64,000 nt of DNA from Anaerolineae bacterium (GCA_019637615.1 JAHBVJ010000003.1:1-64000), one strand, 5' to 3'; shown: positions 43,968 through 53,898, counted from the stretch's first letter. Program-made: numbers and translations. Notes: generated by a model from the letters alone, not told the origin.

Positions 43968-43983
43968 GAAAGGAACACCCAGT

Positions 43984-45339
43984 ATGGATTACATGCAGCT
44001 TGCCAAGGACATCGTCGCCCGCATTGCCGAGAAAGGCGTAGAGGGCGAAGCGCTGATCATCGACAGCCAAGAGACGCACATGCAGGTCAATCAGGGCGAG
44101 GTTTCGCAGCTCATGCAGTCGGGTTCGCGCGGAGTCGGCATCCGCGTGATCGATGGTGGACGCGTTGGCTATGCCTATACCAGTAACTTCGCGCCCGACA
44201 GCATCGAGAAGACGACGCGCGCCGCCATCGAACTGGCGCAGGTCGCTACGCCCGACGCGAACCGCGTTATCCCTGATCCTAGCCCCGTCTCCGAAGAAGA
44301 CCTCGAAATCTGGGATGCGGAATTGGCGACTATGCCGATTGAGCGCAAGATCGACTTCCTCAAGCGCGTCGAACGTGCCGCCCTCGCCTACGATCCGCGT
44401 GTGGTGCTGGTGCCGTGGTGCGAATACGAAGATAATGTGGCTGTGCGGTACCTCGCCAACAGCAAGGGTTTTGCTGGCTCCTACGGCAAAACGACTGCCT
44501 CTTGCTTCCTATTCGCGGTGGCTGCCGACGGCGACCAGCGTGCCGAATCCTTCGACCTCGGCGCATCGATCTTTTTCCACGAACTCGATCCCGAACAGAT
44601 CGGGCAGTTAGCCGCCAAACGCTCGTTGAGTATGCTCGGCGGTACGTCCGTACCGACTCAGAACTGCCCCGTCGTGTTCGATGCGTTGGTGGCAGCGGAA
44701 CTTCTGGCAACGCTGTCGTTTGCCTTATCCGGTGAACAGATCTTGAAGAAGCGCTCGTTCCTCATCGACCAGATCGGTAAAGAGATCGCGTCGGACAAAT
44801 TCAGCCTTGTGGACAACGCACGGCTGAAGCGTGGACTGGGCAGCCGTCCGTTCGATGACGAAGGCGTGCCGACCTCCGCCACCCGCCTGATCGATGAGGG
44901 CATGTTCCAAGCCGCGCTGTATGACACCTACGCGGCGAAACGTGCCGGTGCGCGTTCGACGGGTAACGCTTCGCGCGGTTCACATCGTCAACTATCAACC
45001 GTCGGGGTTAGCAACCTGTATCTGCAACCCGGCAACAAATCCGTCGATGAACTAATCGCGGGCGTTGATCAGGGTTTGTATGTCACCCGCATCATGCAGA
45101 CAGGCGGCGTCAATCCCGTCACGGGGGATTGCTCGATGGGCGCTTACGGCACGTGGATCGAAAATGGCAAGCTGACTAAGGCGGTGGCGGGTATCACCGT
45201 CGCCACCACGCTGCAAGCGCTGTTGCAAAATGTCAGCGATGTCGCCAGCGACATCCGCGCCGTCCCCTTCGGCGGCGTCATCAACGTCCCCACCATCCGT
45301 GTCGAGAACGTCACTGTCGGCGGGACACCCCAAGCTTAA
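43984..45339 (+). CDS. pmbA: TldE/PmbA, metal-free partner of TldD
   Basis: The 451-residue protein aligns with PmbA/TldE: QETHMQVNQGEVSQLMQSGS at the N-terminus and GDCSMGAYGTWIENGKLTKA near the end. As in the family, it lacks the HExxxH site found in TldD. The start is ATG 43984 with AAAGGAA upstream; the same frame is open 36 codons earlier, inside tldD. The pair is followed by a calpain-like peptidase gene, an unusual clustering of peptidases. Confidence 0.93.
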   Translation: MDYMQLAKDIVARIAEKGVEGEALIIDSQETHMQVNQGEVSQLMQSGSRGVGIRVIDGGRVGYAYTSNFAPDSIEKTTRAAIELAQVATPDANRVIPDPSPVSEEDLEIWDAELATMPIERKIDFLKRVERAALAYDPRVVLVPWCEYEDNVAVRYLANSKGFAGSYGKTTASCFLFAVAADGDQRAESFDLGASIFFHELDPEQIGQLAAKRSLSMLGGTSVPTQNCPVVFDALVAAELLATLSFALSGEQILKKRSFLIDQIGKEIASDKFSLVDNARLKRGLGSRPFDDEGVPTSATRLIDEGMFQAALYDTYAAKRAGARSTGNASRGSHRQLSTVGVSNLYLQPGNKSVDELIAGVDQGLYVTRIMQTGGVNPVTGDCSMGAYGTWIENGKLTKAVAGITVATTLQALLQNVSDVASDIRAVPFGGVINVPTIRVENVTVGGTPQA

Positions 45340-45346
45340 CCACCCC

Positions 45347-45379
45347 GTCAGGCTGTAAAAAGATTGTCTACAGCCTGAC
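45347..45379 (+). terminator. hairpin after pmbA; AT-rich promoter region follows
   Basis: GTCAGGCTGTA (45347-45357) pairs perfectly with TACAGCCTGAC (45369-45379). There is no T-tract. The rest of the 302-base gap to 45642 is notably AT-rich (about 45470-45590) and must hold the promoter of the peptidase gene; nothing else is seen in it. Confidence 0.6.
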
Positions 45380-45641
45380 AATCCAAAATTTCAAAAATCG
45401 TGAATCGCCCCTGATCCTGACAGATCGATCCTACAATCGGCTTATTCGTTTGTGCTGAGTCAACCCCAATTTTTAGGGTAATTTCGCGGATATTATTTCA
45501 GTTATTAGAAATATACAAGCCGTTATCAGGTCGTTTATTTATAAGCTGTTTATATATTATTTTCGTTTCATGAATTGCGTAAATTATTAAGATGGGTGTA
45601 CTCTGAAAAGCGTTCTCGAAACTTTATTGGAGGGTTCTGAA

Positions 45642-47030
45642 ATGGCGAACATGGTACCGGTAGCACCAACGGAAGTAACGGATCAGACCAGTGGACAAAA
45701 CAACGCTGTCATTAATCCTTATGCGCTGGCGGAATTGATCGCTGGGCAGAAGATCAACTGGAAGGAACTGCCGAATCCGGCTCGCGTTCTGGAAGATATT
45801 CTCCAGACTCCCTACGAAGAACTGTTTGACCCCAAGTTTGAAGGCCCGCTGTACACAGGCTTGCGGCTGAACGAGAAGATGCAGTTGGAACGCGTGCGTT
45901 CCGCGCTGCTGGATGTCTCCGTGATGCCCTATGCCAGCGACCTCGATGACACGACCATGACCTTCACCTACGACATCAAGAAGCTGGGCGAGTTAGCCCC
46001 CCGCTTCAAGACGGACAGTGTTGGTGACATCGCCGTCGAGCGCGCTGATCTGGTCGGCAACCGCTATTTGCAGCTCACCATCAAGCTGCCCGAAGAGAAG
46101 CAGTTGAAGCGCCTCGCACGGGTTATCTCGCCGGAAATCGCCCGTACGATCTCGTTTGATCCCACCTATGAGCGCATCACGCTCGATTGGCTGCCGGGGA
46201 TCGGTGGTTGGGCGGATCAAGGCCGCTACTTCAACGAGGCCACTGAATTCTTCGATCCAATTCAGGGCGCGGTCGCCAACTGCTACTTCATCGCGGCGCT
46301 GTCTGCGGTGGCATGGGCACGTCCGTATCAAATCCGCCACATGACCCGTGCCACGGGCTATGCACAACAGTCGTTCACCAACCAGATTCGCTTCTACAAG
46401 CCGGACAGCGGCGGCGTGGTGGATAAGGACATCGAAGTCACCGACCGCGTGCCTGTCGATGGCAACGGCAACTTCATCTATGCGCGCTCGTCGGAGACTG
46501 GTGAGATTTGGCCTGCCGTCTATGAAAAAGCCTATGCCAAACTCCTGACCGGCACTTCGGGCGACTATCCGAGCATTCCGGCGACGGCGTGGGGCGACTG
46601 CGTGTGGGCAACCGCGCAACTCACCGGGCAAAACCGCCACTACTACAACAACGCCAGCCTGTCCGCCGATCAGTTGTGGGATCTGGTGCGCGCCAACTCC
46701 AGCGGTCACCGCACGATCAACCCGATGACCTCGTGGACGTACTCATCCGGTGACGCCGCGCCCAAGCAGGTCAGCTACAGTAACGGCAACATCGTCGGTT
46801 CGCACTGCTACACAGTGTTGGGCTGGGATTACCGCGATGGCAAGAAGTACATCATCCTGCGCAACCCGTGGGGCAACACGGAAGCCAGCGTCGCGACGGA
46901 AACTGGCACGTTCTGGGCGTGGGATGTTAGCTGGTGGCGTGGTTTGAACCTCGCCGTGATCGACGGCACCTTCGGCATCGAAGCGTGGGCGTTCAAAGCC
47001 TACTTCGCTGGCATCGGCGTCGTCAAGTAA
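45642..47030 (+). CDS. calpain-like (C2 family) cysteine peptidase
   Basis: The 462-residue protein has no signal peptide. Its second half holds a papain-fold core arranged as in calpains: Gln and Cys in PIQGAVANCYFIAALSA (C214), His in GSHCYTVLGWDYRDG (H388), and Asn in YIILRNPWGNTE (N408). Calpain cores read GDCWFLAA, HAYSV and RNPWG in the same order. The N-terminal 200 residues have no recognised domain and no EF-hands. GGAGGG lies seven bases before ATG 45642. It sits alone between two terminators, just after the tldD/pmbA pair. Confidence 0.87.
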   Translation: MANMVPVAPTEVTDQTSGQNNAVINPYALAELIAGQKINWKELPNPARVLEDILQTPYEELFDPKFEGPLYTGLRLNEKMQLERVRSALLDVSVMPYASDLDDTTMTFTYDIKKLGELAPRFKTDSVGDIAVERADLVGNRYLQLTIKLPEEKQLKRLARVISPEIARTISFDPTYERITLDWLPGIGGWADQGRYFNEATEFFDPIQGAVANCYFIAALSAVAWARPYQIRHMTRATGYAQQSFTNQIRFYKPDSGGVVDKDIEVTDRVPVDGNGNFIYARSSETGEIWPAVYEKAYAKLLTGTSGDYPSIPATAWGDCVWATAQLTGQNRHYYNNASLSADQLWDLVRANSSGHRTINPMTSWTYSSGDAAPKQVSYSNGNIVGSHCYTVLGWDYRDGKKYIILRNPWGNTEASVATETGTFWAWDVSWWRGLNLAVIDGTFGIEAWAFKAYFAGIGVVK

Positions 47031-47058
47031 CCTCACTCGCTCCGGGTCTACCTCACCC

Positions 47059-47101
47059 GAGTCCCCCTGTTCGTCAGCGAGCAGGGGGACTCTATCATTT
47101 T
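47059..47101 (+). terminator. terminator after the calpain-like gene
   Basis: GAGTCCCCCTG (47059-47069) pairs with CAGGGGGACTC (47082-47092), and a T-rich tail follows. It lies between convergent genes and may work on both strands. Confidence 0.8.
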
Positions 47102-47116
47102 GGGCAGATCGAGGAA

Positions 47117-48340
47117 CTAAGCACCGCCTCGCAGGACTGGACGGATGCGCTGTAATGCCCAGTCGATCTCGTCTCTGGTGATGACGAGCGGCGGCGCAAA
47201 CCGGATGATGTTAACGTGCGTTTCCTTGCACAGCACGCCGCCTTCGCGCAATGCTTCGCAATAGCGCCGCGCGCCGCCCGCTTCCGGCTTCAGTTCGACG
47301 CCGATGAGCAGCCCTTTGCCGCGCACTTCCTTCACCAACGGACTGTTGATCTCGGCAAGTTGTTCGAGGAAATACTCGCCCATCGCGGCGGCATTGTCGA
47401 TCATGCGCTCCTCAACCAGCACTTCTAGCGCCGTGCGCGCGACCGCCGCACCGAGCGGATTGCCGCCGAAGGTGCTGCCATGATCACCGGGCTTGAAAAC
47501 GCTCATGATCTCGTCGCTGGAGAGCACCGCCGATACCGGATAAAACCCGCCAGAGAGCGCCTTCCCCAAAATCAGGATGTCGGCGCGGACACCTTCATGA
47601 TCTTGCGTGAACAGCTTGCCCGTGCGCCCCAAGCCCGTCTGAATCTCGTCATTGACGAGCAACACGCGGTGACGCTGGCAAATCTCCGCCGCCCGCTTCA
47701 GGAAGCCACTCGGCGGGATGATCACGCCGCCCTCACCTTGAATCGGTTCCAGCATGAAGGCCACGGTGTTCGGCGTGATGGCTGCTTCCAGCGCGTCGGC
47801 ATCGCCATAGGGGATCAGCTTGAAGCCCGGTGTGAAGGGGCCGAAGCCATCGCGGTACTGCGGCTCCGGGCTAAAGCTGATGATCGTCGTCGTACGGCCT
47901 TGAAAATTGCCGTCACACACGATGATCTCGGCCTGTCCATCGGGGACGCCCTTCACCTTGTAACCCCATTTGCGCGCGAGCTTGATGGCGGTTTCGACGG
48001 CTTCCGCGCCCGTGTTCATGGGCAAAATACGCGGGTAGCCCGTCAAGGTGCTCAGGGTTTCGTAAAATGGCCCTAGCTGATCGTTGCGGAAGGCGCGAGA
48101 GGTCAACGTGACGCGCTCTACTTGATCAATCATGGCTTGCCGTATCTTGGGGTGTGCGTGCCCCTGATTGACAGCGGAATAAGCGCTTAAACAATCTAAA
48201 TAACGTTTGCCGTCTACGTCCGTCACCCAACAGCCAGACGCTTCATGGATGACGACATCGAGGGGATGATAATTATTTGCTCCGTACTTTTGCTCCAAAT
48301 CGATGTAGTCTTGGGATGTCGTTCTTTCAGTAAGCAACAT
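47117..48340 (-). CDS. rocD: ornithine aminotransferase
   Basis: PLP enzyme of class III converting ornithine and 2-oxoglutarate to glutamate semialdehyde and glutamate, in arginine and proline breakdown. The 407-residue protein shows [13 protein letters not shown] at the N-terminus, [48 protein letters not shown] and the PLP-binding Lys in [13 protein letters not shown], all typical of RocD. GAGGCG precedes the ATG. No other arginine-catabolic gene is adjacent. Confidence 0.95.
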   Translation of the reverse strand: MLLTERTTSQDYIDLEQKYGANNYHPLDVVIHEASGCWVTDVDGKRYLDCLSAYSAVNQGHAHPKIRQAMIDQVERVTLTSRAFRNDQLGPFYETLSTLTGYPRILPMNTGAEAVETAIKLARKWGYKVKGVPDGQAEIIVCDGNFQGRTTTIISFSPEPQYRDGFGPFTPGFKLIPYGDADALEAAITPNTVAFMLEPIQGEGGVIIPPSGFLKRAAEICQRHRVLLVNDEIQTGLGRTGKLFTQDHEGVRADILILGKALSGGFYPVSAVLSSDEIMSVFKPGDHGSTFGGNPLGAAVARTALEVLVEERMIDNAAAMGEYFLEQLAEINSPLVKEVRGKGLLIGVELKPEAGGARRYCEALREGGVLCKETHVNIIRFAPPLVITRDEIDWALQRIRPVLRGGA

Positions 48341-48540
48341 AACGCCTCGTCAAAGCTATCGATACCCTATTATAAGGGGAGATTTGCCCCCTACGGCGTT
48401 CCGAACCCGTCCCGCTTGGCGTAAACAGGCCATAAAGCCATTTTTTGCGACCTTTTAATGACTTTGCTGTAACGCGCGATGGGCACCAATGACTAATCCT
48501 TGTGCGTGGTAAATGTGAGTTTCGTAAAGGAGTGTTCGAG

Positions 48541-49956
48541 ATGTTGAGAAAGTCATTAGGTGTTATCGTCAGCGCCGCCCTGTTGTTGGGATTAGCCGGA
48601 CAAGTGCGCGCACAGACGACCACCGCCAACTTTACTGTACGGATCGAGAATGTGTCGGGTGCGGCTACCAATTCCGCATTCAAGACGGTTGGTATCTTCA
48701 ATAAGGCTGTCGGCGCGAAGCAACCCGGTGCCGCGATGCCGGGAGCTGCCTTCGAGTTCACGGTCAAGGCCGAGGCGGGTGATCGGCTGTCCTTCACGAC
48801 CATGTTCGGGCAGTCCAATGACTGGTTCTTCGGCGTCAGCGACAAGGGTTTGCCCCTGTACGACACGGCTGGCAAGCCCATCAGCGGCGACTTCTCCAAG
48901 GAGATCAACCTGTGGAACGCAGGCACCGAAGTCGATGAGGAACCGGGCAAGGGGCCAAACCAAGGCCCGCGTCAGGGCAAGCCCAACACCGGCCCCGATG
49001 AACACGGCGTTGTCCAGCCCGTGTCCGAGATCAAGGCCGACATCACCAAGCCGAACGCAGCTGACTATCTGACGCTGACCGTCACGCCCAAGGATAACGG
49101 CCTGTTTAGCATCCGCATCGAGAATATCTCGGCTAATGCCGTCGTGCCGACGCCGATTTCGCCGGGAGTGTACGTCATCCATACGGAAGACGCGCCGATC
49201 TTCACTGAAGGTCAACCTGACCGTGGTCAGGGACTTGAGAACCAGTCCGAAGACGGTAATCCAGTCATTCTGGCGCGTTCGCTCGGCGTGACTGACAAGG
49301 TTGCTCACATCTCCCCCGGCGTGTATGTCGTCCACACGGATGAGAACCCGCTGTTCACGATTGGTCAGCCGGATCGTGGTCAGGGTTTGGAAGCGCAAGC
49401 CGAAGATGGCAAGCCCACCGACCTCGCCGCCGCCGCTGAAGCTGGCAAGTTCGTCGCCACTGGCATCTACAACATGCCTGTGGGTGCCGAGAAAGCTGGC
49501 CCGATTGGCCCCGGTCAAGCCTTTGAGTACTCGTTTGATGCCAGCACAGGTGACTATCTGACCTTCACCAGCATGTTTGGCGACAGCAACGACCTGTTCT
49601 TCGCCCCCGATGGTCACGGCATCGCGCTGTTCAACGCGAAGGGGCAACCGATTAGCGGTGATGTCACCATCCACGTCCGTCTGTGGGACGCTGGCACGGA
49701 AGTCAATCAGGAACCGTTCGTCGGGGCGGATCAAGCACCACGCCAAGCCGCGCCCAACACTGGCGCATCGGAAAGCCGACCCGTTTCCGCACTCGTGGAC
49801 GTAAATGACGGCTTCATTTACCCCAGCGTCTACGGCATGATCAAGGTGACCATCACCTCTAAAGATGGCGTCGTGATGAACATGATGGATCCCGCGATGA
49901 TGGAACCCGCTAACGCAATGATGCAGGCTACACCGGAAGCCACCAAGACGAACTAA
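48541..49956 (+). CDS. secreted protein with two spondin-like domains
   Basis: The 471-residue protein has a signal peptide (GVIVSAALLLGLAGQVRAQ) and two spondin_N-like repeats (about 28-185 and 205-440). Both show FTxMFGxSND(W/L)FF, GxPISGD and LW(N/D)AGTEV followed by EP. The second domain is preceded by a duplicated hairpin unit (ISPGVYVIHTEDAPIF and ISPGVYVVHTDENPLF, each with GQPDRGQGLE). Spondin domains occur in secreted matrix proteins; the bacterial role is unknown. AAGGAG precedes ATG 48541. Two hairpins follow the stop. The tail is Met-rich (MNMMDPAMMEPANAMMQ). Confidence 0.87.
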   Translation: MLRKSLGVIVSAALLLGLAGQVRAQTTTANFTVRIENVSGAATNSAFKTVGIFNKAVGAKQPGAAMPGAAFEFTVKAEAGDRLSFTTMFGQSNDWFFGVSDKGLPLYDTAGKPISGDFSKEINLWNAGTEVDEEPGKGPNQGPRQGKPNTGPDEHGVVQPVSEIKADITKPNAADYLTLTVTPKDNGLFSIRIENISANAVVPTPISPGVYVIHTEDAPIFTEGQPDRGQGLENQSEDGNPVILARSLGVTDKVAHISPGVYVVHTDENPLFTIGQPDRGQGLEAQAEDGKPTDLAAAAEAGKFVATGIYNMPVGAEKAGPIGPGQAFEYSFDASTGDYLTFTSMFGDSNDLFFAPDGHGIALFNAKGQPISGDVTIHVRLWDAGTEVNQEPFVGADQAPRQAAPNTGASESRPVSALVDVNDGFIYPSVYGMIKVTITSKDGVVMNMMDPAMMEPANAMMQATPEATKTN

Positions 49957-49975
49957 ATCGCCCGTACAACTAGAT

Positions 49976-50051
49976 ATGTGATCGGCAGATTCCCACGATC
50001 ACATGTTGCTGAGTACCCGATGTTGGCTCGTGCGGACAAGCCAGCATCGGG
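49976..50051 (+). terminator. tandem hairpins after the spondin gene
   Basis: ATGTGATCG pairs with CGATCACAT (49976-50004). CCCGATG/TGGCT pairs with AGCCA/CATCGGG (50016-50051) with one G-T pair, then TGTTTCG follows. The second is the likely terminator. Confidence 0.7.
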
Positions 50052-50079
50052 TGTTTCGATTCCTAGCGCCGACCACTGA

Positions 50080-50586
50080 TCAGGCTTCCGGTTCAAGGAT
50101 GCGCTGCATGAAGATCAGATCGAGCCAGCGCCCGAATTTGTAGCCGACCTGTTTGAAGCGCGCGACCTCTTCAAAGCCAAAGTGGGCGTGCAGCCGGATG
50201 CTGACGGTGTTGCTGGCTTCGACGCCCGCGATGATGACGTGCAAACGCCGTTCGCGCGCCGCGTCGATTAGGGGCGGGATGAGCAGCTTACCGATGCCCT
50301 GCCCGCGCTGATCCGCGGCCACGTAGACCGAGTTCTCGACCGAAAACTGGTAGCCGATCTTGGCGCGGAACTTGCCGAACGCGCTCCAGCCCACGATCTG
50401 CCCGTCGTGATCCGCGACGAAAACGGGGAAATTGCACGCGACATGTTCGTCGTACCACGCGAGGCGGGCATCCAGCGTGCTCGGCTCGTAATCCCACGAG
50501 GCGGTGGTGTTCAGAACGGCGTCGTTGTAGATGGTCAAGATGCCCGGTACATCGGCACGGGTGGCGGGGCGGATCAGGATAGGCAT
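50080..50586 (-). CDS. GNAT N-acetyltransferase, phosphinothricin acetyltransferase-like
   Basis: The 168-residue protein matches the Pat/MnaT subgroup: LIRPATRADVPGILTIYNDA, TTASWDYEP, acetyl-CoA loop VAADQRGQGIGKLLIPPL, and VIIAGVEASNTVSIRLHAHF. Such enzymes acetylate phosphinothricin or methionine sulfoximine; natural substrates vary. GGAG sits before ATG 50586, four codons inside the longer frame. It is divergent from the LysR gene at 50681, a common target arrangement for LysR regulators. Confidence 0.88.
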   Translation of the reverse strand: MPILIRPATRADVPGILTIYNDAVLNTTASWDYEPSTLDARLAWYDEHVACNFPVFVADHDGQIVGWSAFGKFRAKIGYQFSVENSVYVAADQRGQGIGKLLIPPLIDAARERRLHVIIAGVEASNTVSIRLHAHFGFEEVARFKQVGYKFGRWLDLIFMQRILEPEA

Positions 50587-50680
50587 ACGGGACTCCATGA
50601 CTAGGTGTGCGCTTTACTATACTGGCGGGCAGTTATAATTCAAGCGCATCGATCCAATAGCTGGTATTAAGTTTTTTGAT

Positions 50681-51619
50681 ATGTCACTCCCACTCGATTT
50701 TGAGCACCTGATCACATTTGAACGCATCGTACGCGAGGGCAGCTTCAGCCGCGCGGCGTGGTCGCTCAACTTGCCGCAGCCTACCGTCAGCGCGCGCATC
50801 AAGGCGCTTGAGCAAGTGATGGAGGGCGCGTTGTTCATCCGCACGGGGCGGCGGGTCGCGCTCACCGATCTGGGACACACGCTGCTGCCGTATGCGCAGC
50901 GCGCCATCGCCGTGATGAGCGAAGGGATGGAAGTCTCGCGCCAAGCACGGACAGGCCAACGTGGACGCGTGACTATCGGCGTGCTCGGTTCGCTGGCGGG
51001 CGCATTCCTCGGCCCGGTACTGGCGGCGTTCCACGCGGCACACCCTGACGTGGAACTGCTCGTGCGTGGCACTGACCACACCGCGCTGGTCGATATGCTG
51101 CTGGATCGGGTGGTCGAACTGGCCTTGATCACGTGGCCTTGTACGGACTCGCTCAACGCGGAGATGACGCCGCTGCTGCATTTGCACGAACCCGTGATCC
51201 TCGTCGCGCCGCCGTCGCATCCGCTGGCGCGGCAAGAGACGGTCACGCAGGCGGAAGTGCTGCACCACGCGCGACCATTCATCGTACTGCGCTGGTGGCA
51301 GACGATGCATCCCACCATCGTGCGGTTGGCGTCGCAAGCGCACAGCCGACTCGACCTGAACATGGACTCGGCGCGGCATATGGTGATTGGCGGGACGGGG
51401 ATCGGCTTTTTCACCAAGATGTACATCTCCGAAGCGCTGGCAACGGGGCAGGTGGTGGAGATCAAAGTTACCGACCTCGCGCCGCTGTATCGCGATTCCG
51501 CTATTGTGCGTTTGCCACGCGATTTGCCTCTCGCCATGGCTGGCGTGGAATTCATCGAGGCGGTGAAGCAGCGGGCGGCACAAGTGGGAATCCTGCGCGG
51601 TGACGCTGAAAATAGGTGA
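50681..51619 (+). CDS. LysR family transcriptional regulator
   Basis: The 312-residue regulator has the N-terminal winged HTH (FERIVREGSFSRAAWSLNL, QPTVSARIKALEQ, LFIRTGRRVALTDLG) and a periplasmic-binding-like effector domain (GRVTIGVLGSLAGAFLGPVL). It binds DNA as a tetramer and responds to a small ligand. It is divergent from the GNAT gene across a 94-base gap, so it probably controls that gene and itself. Confidence 0.93.
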   Translation: MSLPLDFEHLITFERIVREGSFSRAAWSLNLPQPTVSARIKALEQVMEGALFIRTGRRVALTDLGHTLLPYAQRAIAVMSEGMEVSRQARTGQRGRVTIGVLGSLAGAFLGPVLAAFHAAHPDVELLVRGTDHTALVDMLLDRVVELALITWPCTDSLNAEMTPLLHLHEPVILVAPPSHPLARQETVTQAEVLHHARPFIVLRWWQTMHPTIVRLASQAHSRLDLNMDSARHMVIGGTGIGFFTKMYISEALATGQVVEIKVTDLAPLYRDSAIVRLPRDLPLAMAGVEFIEAVKQRAAQVGILRGDAENR

Positions 51620-51714
51620 TCGACTGTGCCTTGGTCACACCAACTGCTCATCGGTTTCTCATCCCTGTACTCGCTCAAGGTTAGGGTTACTGACTCTAAT
51701 CTGACCCCCATGTG

Positions 51715-51723
51715 TGGTATAAC
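51715..51723 (+). promoter_or_regulatory. extended -10 promoter
   Basis: TGGTATAAC is an extended -10 element (TATAAC 51718-51723). Transcription would start near 51730, which excludes an upstream GTG (51712) as start of the next gene and supports ATG 51769. Confidence 0.5.
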
Positions 51724-51768
51724 TTAGCCCGTCCGCACGCACGGAAGGAGCAAAGGCAGCAGCGTCTG

Positions 51769-53136
51769 ATGGGTCGAGCAAGAATCAATTATCGGCGTCC
51801 GATTTACGAGATGGGGCCACGCACGCGCACACAGGGCGGCTTGCGGCGACCACCTTCCATGTGGCTGTGGGGCTGCGGCTTTCTGGCGGGCTTGGGCTGC
51901 ATCGGCGCGTTCGTCGTGATGCTGGTCGCTGTGCCGATTGGATTCCGGCTGCTGTCGCCAGAGAACCAAATCCGCATCGCCAACCGACTGCCGATCATGC
52001 GGATGTTCATCCCGACGCGCGAAGTCGCGGCACTGCCGACGCTCGACGCGGCGAAGGCCACCGACGCGGCGCGTTTTTTCTCGACGCCCACGAGCGCGGC
52101 GGGACGTGCCGCCACCGCCACGCCAACCTTGTTCCCAACCGCGACGTTCGAGCCGCTGCCCGATACCTTCCGCGTGAAGAACGCCAAGTGGATCGCGCAG
52201 AAGTGGAATAACTGCGGCCCCGCCAACCTCGCCCAAGCGCTGAACGTGATCAACGTGCCGACCACACAGGAAGCCGCCGCCGCGTGGTTGAAGCCCGACG
52301 CGAATGATAGCAACGTCAGCCCGTGGCAGTTGGTGACCTTTACGCAGCAGTTCACGGCGGCGCGGGCGCTGCATCGTATCAACGGCGATATCATGCTGCT
52401 CAAGCGGTTGGTGTACAACGGCTTCGGCGTGGTGATCGAGACGGGCTATTCCGACCGTGAAGATGGGCAGTGGGAAGGCCATTATCTGACGGTGATCGGC
52501 TGGAACGACGGTAACGGGTACCTGTTGGGGCTGGATACGCTGTACAACAGTGACGATCCGCTTGGCTACCATGAGCCGTACGCCGACCTGCTGCAACGCT
52601 GGCAGCACTTCAACTACACTTATATTGTGGTGTATCGGCCTGAGCAGGAGTCGCGGCTGCGGGAAATCCTCGGCACGGCGTGGGATGCGCAGCGCAATAT
52701 CGATGAGGCGCTGATCCGGTCGCTGAACGAGGTGCAGCAGCAGCGCGAAAATCCCTTCGCGTGGTTCAACCTCGGCACCAATTACACACTGGTAGGTCGA
52801 TACTCCGAAGCCGTCAACGCGTACAACCTCGCGCGGACGGTGGGCGGTGGCTGGCCCTGGCGGATGCTGTGGTACCAGTTTGGCCCATACATGGCGTATT
52901 ACCAGACGGGCGATTACCAGACCGTGATCAACCTGACGATCAACACTGAAACCAACACCAAGACCATCGAAGAAACGTATTACTACCGCGCCTTCGCCTA
53001 CGCCGCGACGGGTGCGCTCCAACAAGCGATGGACGAGCTGAACCGTGCGCTGACGCACAACTCCAACTTCACCGCCGCGCAACAGGCCATCAACCAACTG
53101 CGGAACGGGCAGAAACCCGCACCTGAATTGCAATAG
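51769..53136 (+). CDS. membrane-anchored C39-like peptidase domain protein with TPR repeats
   Basis: The 455-residue protein has a basic N-terminus and a membrane helix (LWGCGFLAGLGCIGAFVVML). A Thr/Ala-rich linker leads to a C39-type papain-like domain: Cys in KWNNCGPANLAQAL, His in WEGHYLTVIGW, Asp in LLGLDTLYN. Tetratricopeptide-like repeats follow (NPFAWFNLGTNYTLVGRYSE; YYRAFAYAATGALQQAMDEL). The catalytic part should face outside. The start is uncertain because the best ribosome site (GGAG) is somewhat far from ATG 51769. The substrate is unknown. Confidence 0.82.
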   Translation: MGRARINYRRPIYEMGPRTRTQGGLRRPPSMWLWGCGFLAGLGCIGAFVVMLVAVPIGFRLLSPENQIRIANRLPIMRMFIPTREVAALPTLDAAKATDAARFFSTPTSAAGRAATATPTLFPTATFEPLPDTFRVKNAKWIAQKWNNCGPANLAQALNVINVPTTQEAAAAWLKPDANDSNVSPWQLVTFTQQFTAARALHRINGDIMLLKRLVYNGFGVVIETGYSDREDGQWEGHYLTVIGWNDGNGYLLGLDTLYNSDDPLGYHEPYADLLQRWQHFNYTYIVVYRPEQESRLREILGTAWDAQRNIDEALIRSLNEVQQQRENPFAWFNLGTNYTLVGRYSEAVNAYNLARTVGGGWPWRMLWYQFGPYMAYYQTGDYQTVINLTINTETNTKTIEETYYYRAFAYAATGALQQAMDELNRALTHNSNFTAAQQAINQLRNGQKPAPELQ

Positions 53137-53898
53137 ATAGATTCGGGCGCTGCCGCCTGTGTGATGATCCCTGAACTGATCCCATTGGCTGGTGGGGATG
53201 GGATCATGGGGGAAAGTGCTAAGTACCAAGTGCTGAGTGCTCAGTGAAGACAAGGATTCACCGCTAACCCTGCTGCCGCTGGCGAGGGGAAATGCGATTG
53301 ACGGGCAGAAAATGGGCGCAAGCATTCGAACCTCGTGATTGATGCGTGATAAAAGACCCCGGCGAAAATCAGCGGGCTGAAGGTAGTCGTGATAACCTCC
53401 GATAGTCCTTGTTGGCAATTTGACCTCCGTTTCGGATAGCCAGATCGCGTCATTAGTGCCGCCCGACGTTGAAACGTCAGGCTTAGAGAACGAAGTCCCG
53501 AATGGGACTCTCCATCATCACAGCAGATGAGCCCATAGGCAGTAGCAAACTGCGCGGTGGCTATTCGAAGCTCAAGTTGGTTAGCTGAATTCGTATTAGA
53601 TGTTGTTGGTGATCATCGTGGACGAGGTTGGCGATGATGTGTTCGTCACGATGGTCGGTAACGTGGCGGCTAGTGATGTAATGGCACGTGTCAGCGGATG
53701 GTGAACGTGCGAAGACAGGTTGAGCAGCTACAGCGCCTAGCATCAAACTGAAGGCTGGTTGAGTTGGATGATATTGCAGCACGCAAGTACCCATCCCAAA
53801 GGCTTCAGGATAGATAGTATACAATGGAATATACGAGCGAGTCAAGTAGAATGTTTGTTAGGAAATCTTAACAAAATCACGAGCCGTGATTTTTTGTT
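53137..53898. other. repeat-rich intergenic region without a convincing gene
   Basis: It holds a heptamer cluster (53214-53250), a CACCGGGCTGAAGG-like fragment (about 53355-53385, compare 56230-56255) and a REP-like element (53456-53512: CCCGACGTTgaaACGTC, then GAAGTCCCgaatGGGACTC). A TTG-initiated 94-residue frame (53561-53845, minus) has no ribosome site and no family match. AT content rises toward 53898. Confidence 0.6.

Noticed and set aside
48592..49746. 384-codon frame antisense to the spondin gene
   Set aside because: Shadow of codon bias; no domain and no ribosome site.
53320..53345. tRNA-like GGTTCGAATGC on the minus strand
   Set aside because: The flanking bases do not form a T-arm stem and no acceptor or anticodon arm is present.
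53561..53845. 94-residue minus-strand frame
   Set aside because: TTG start, no ribosome site, His-rich tail overlapping a repeat zone; not supported as a gene.
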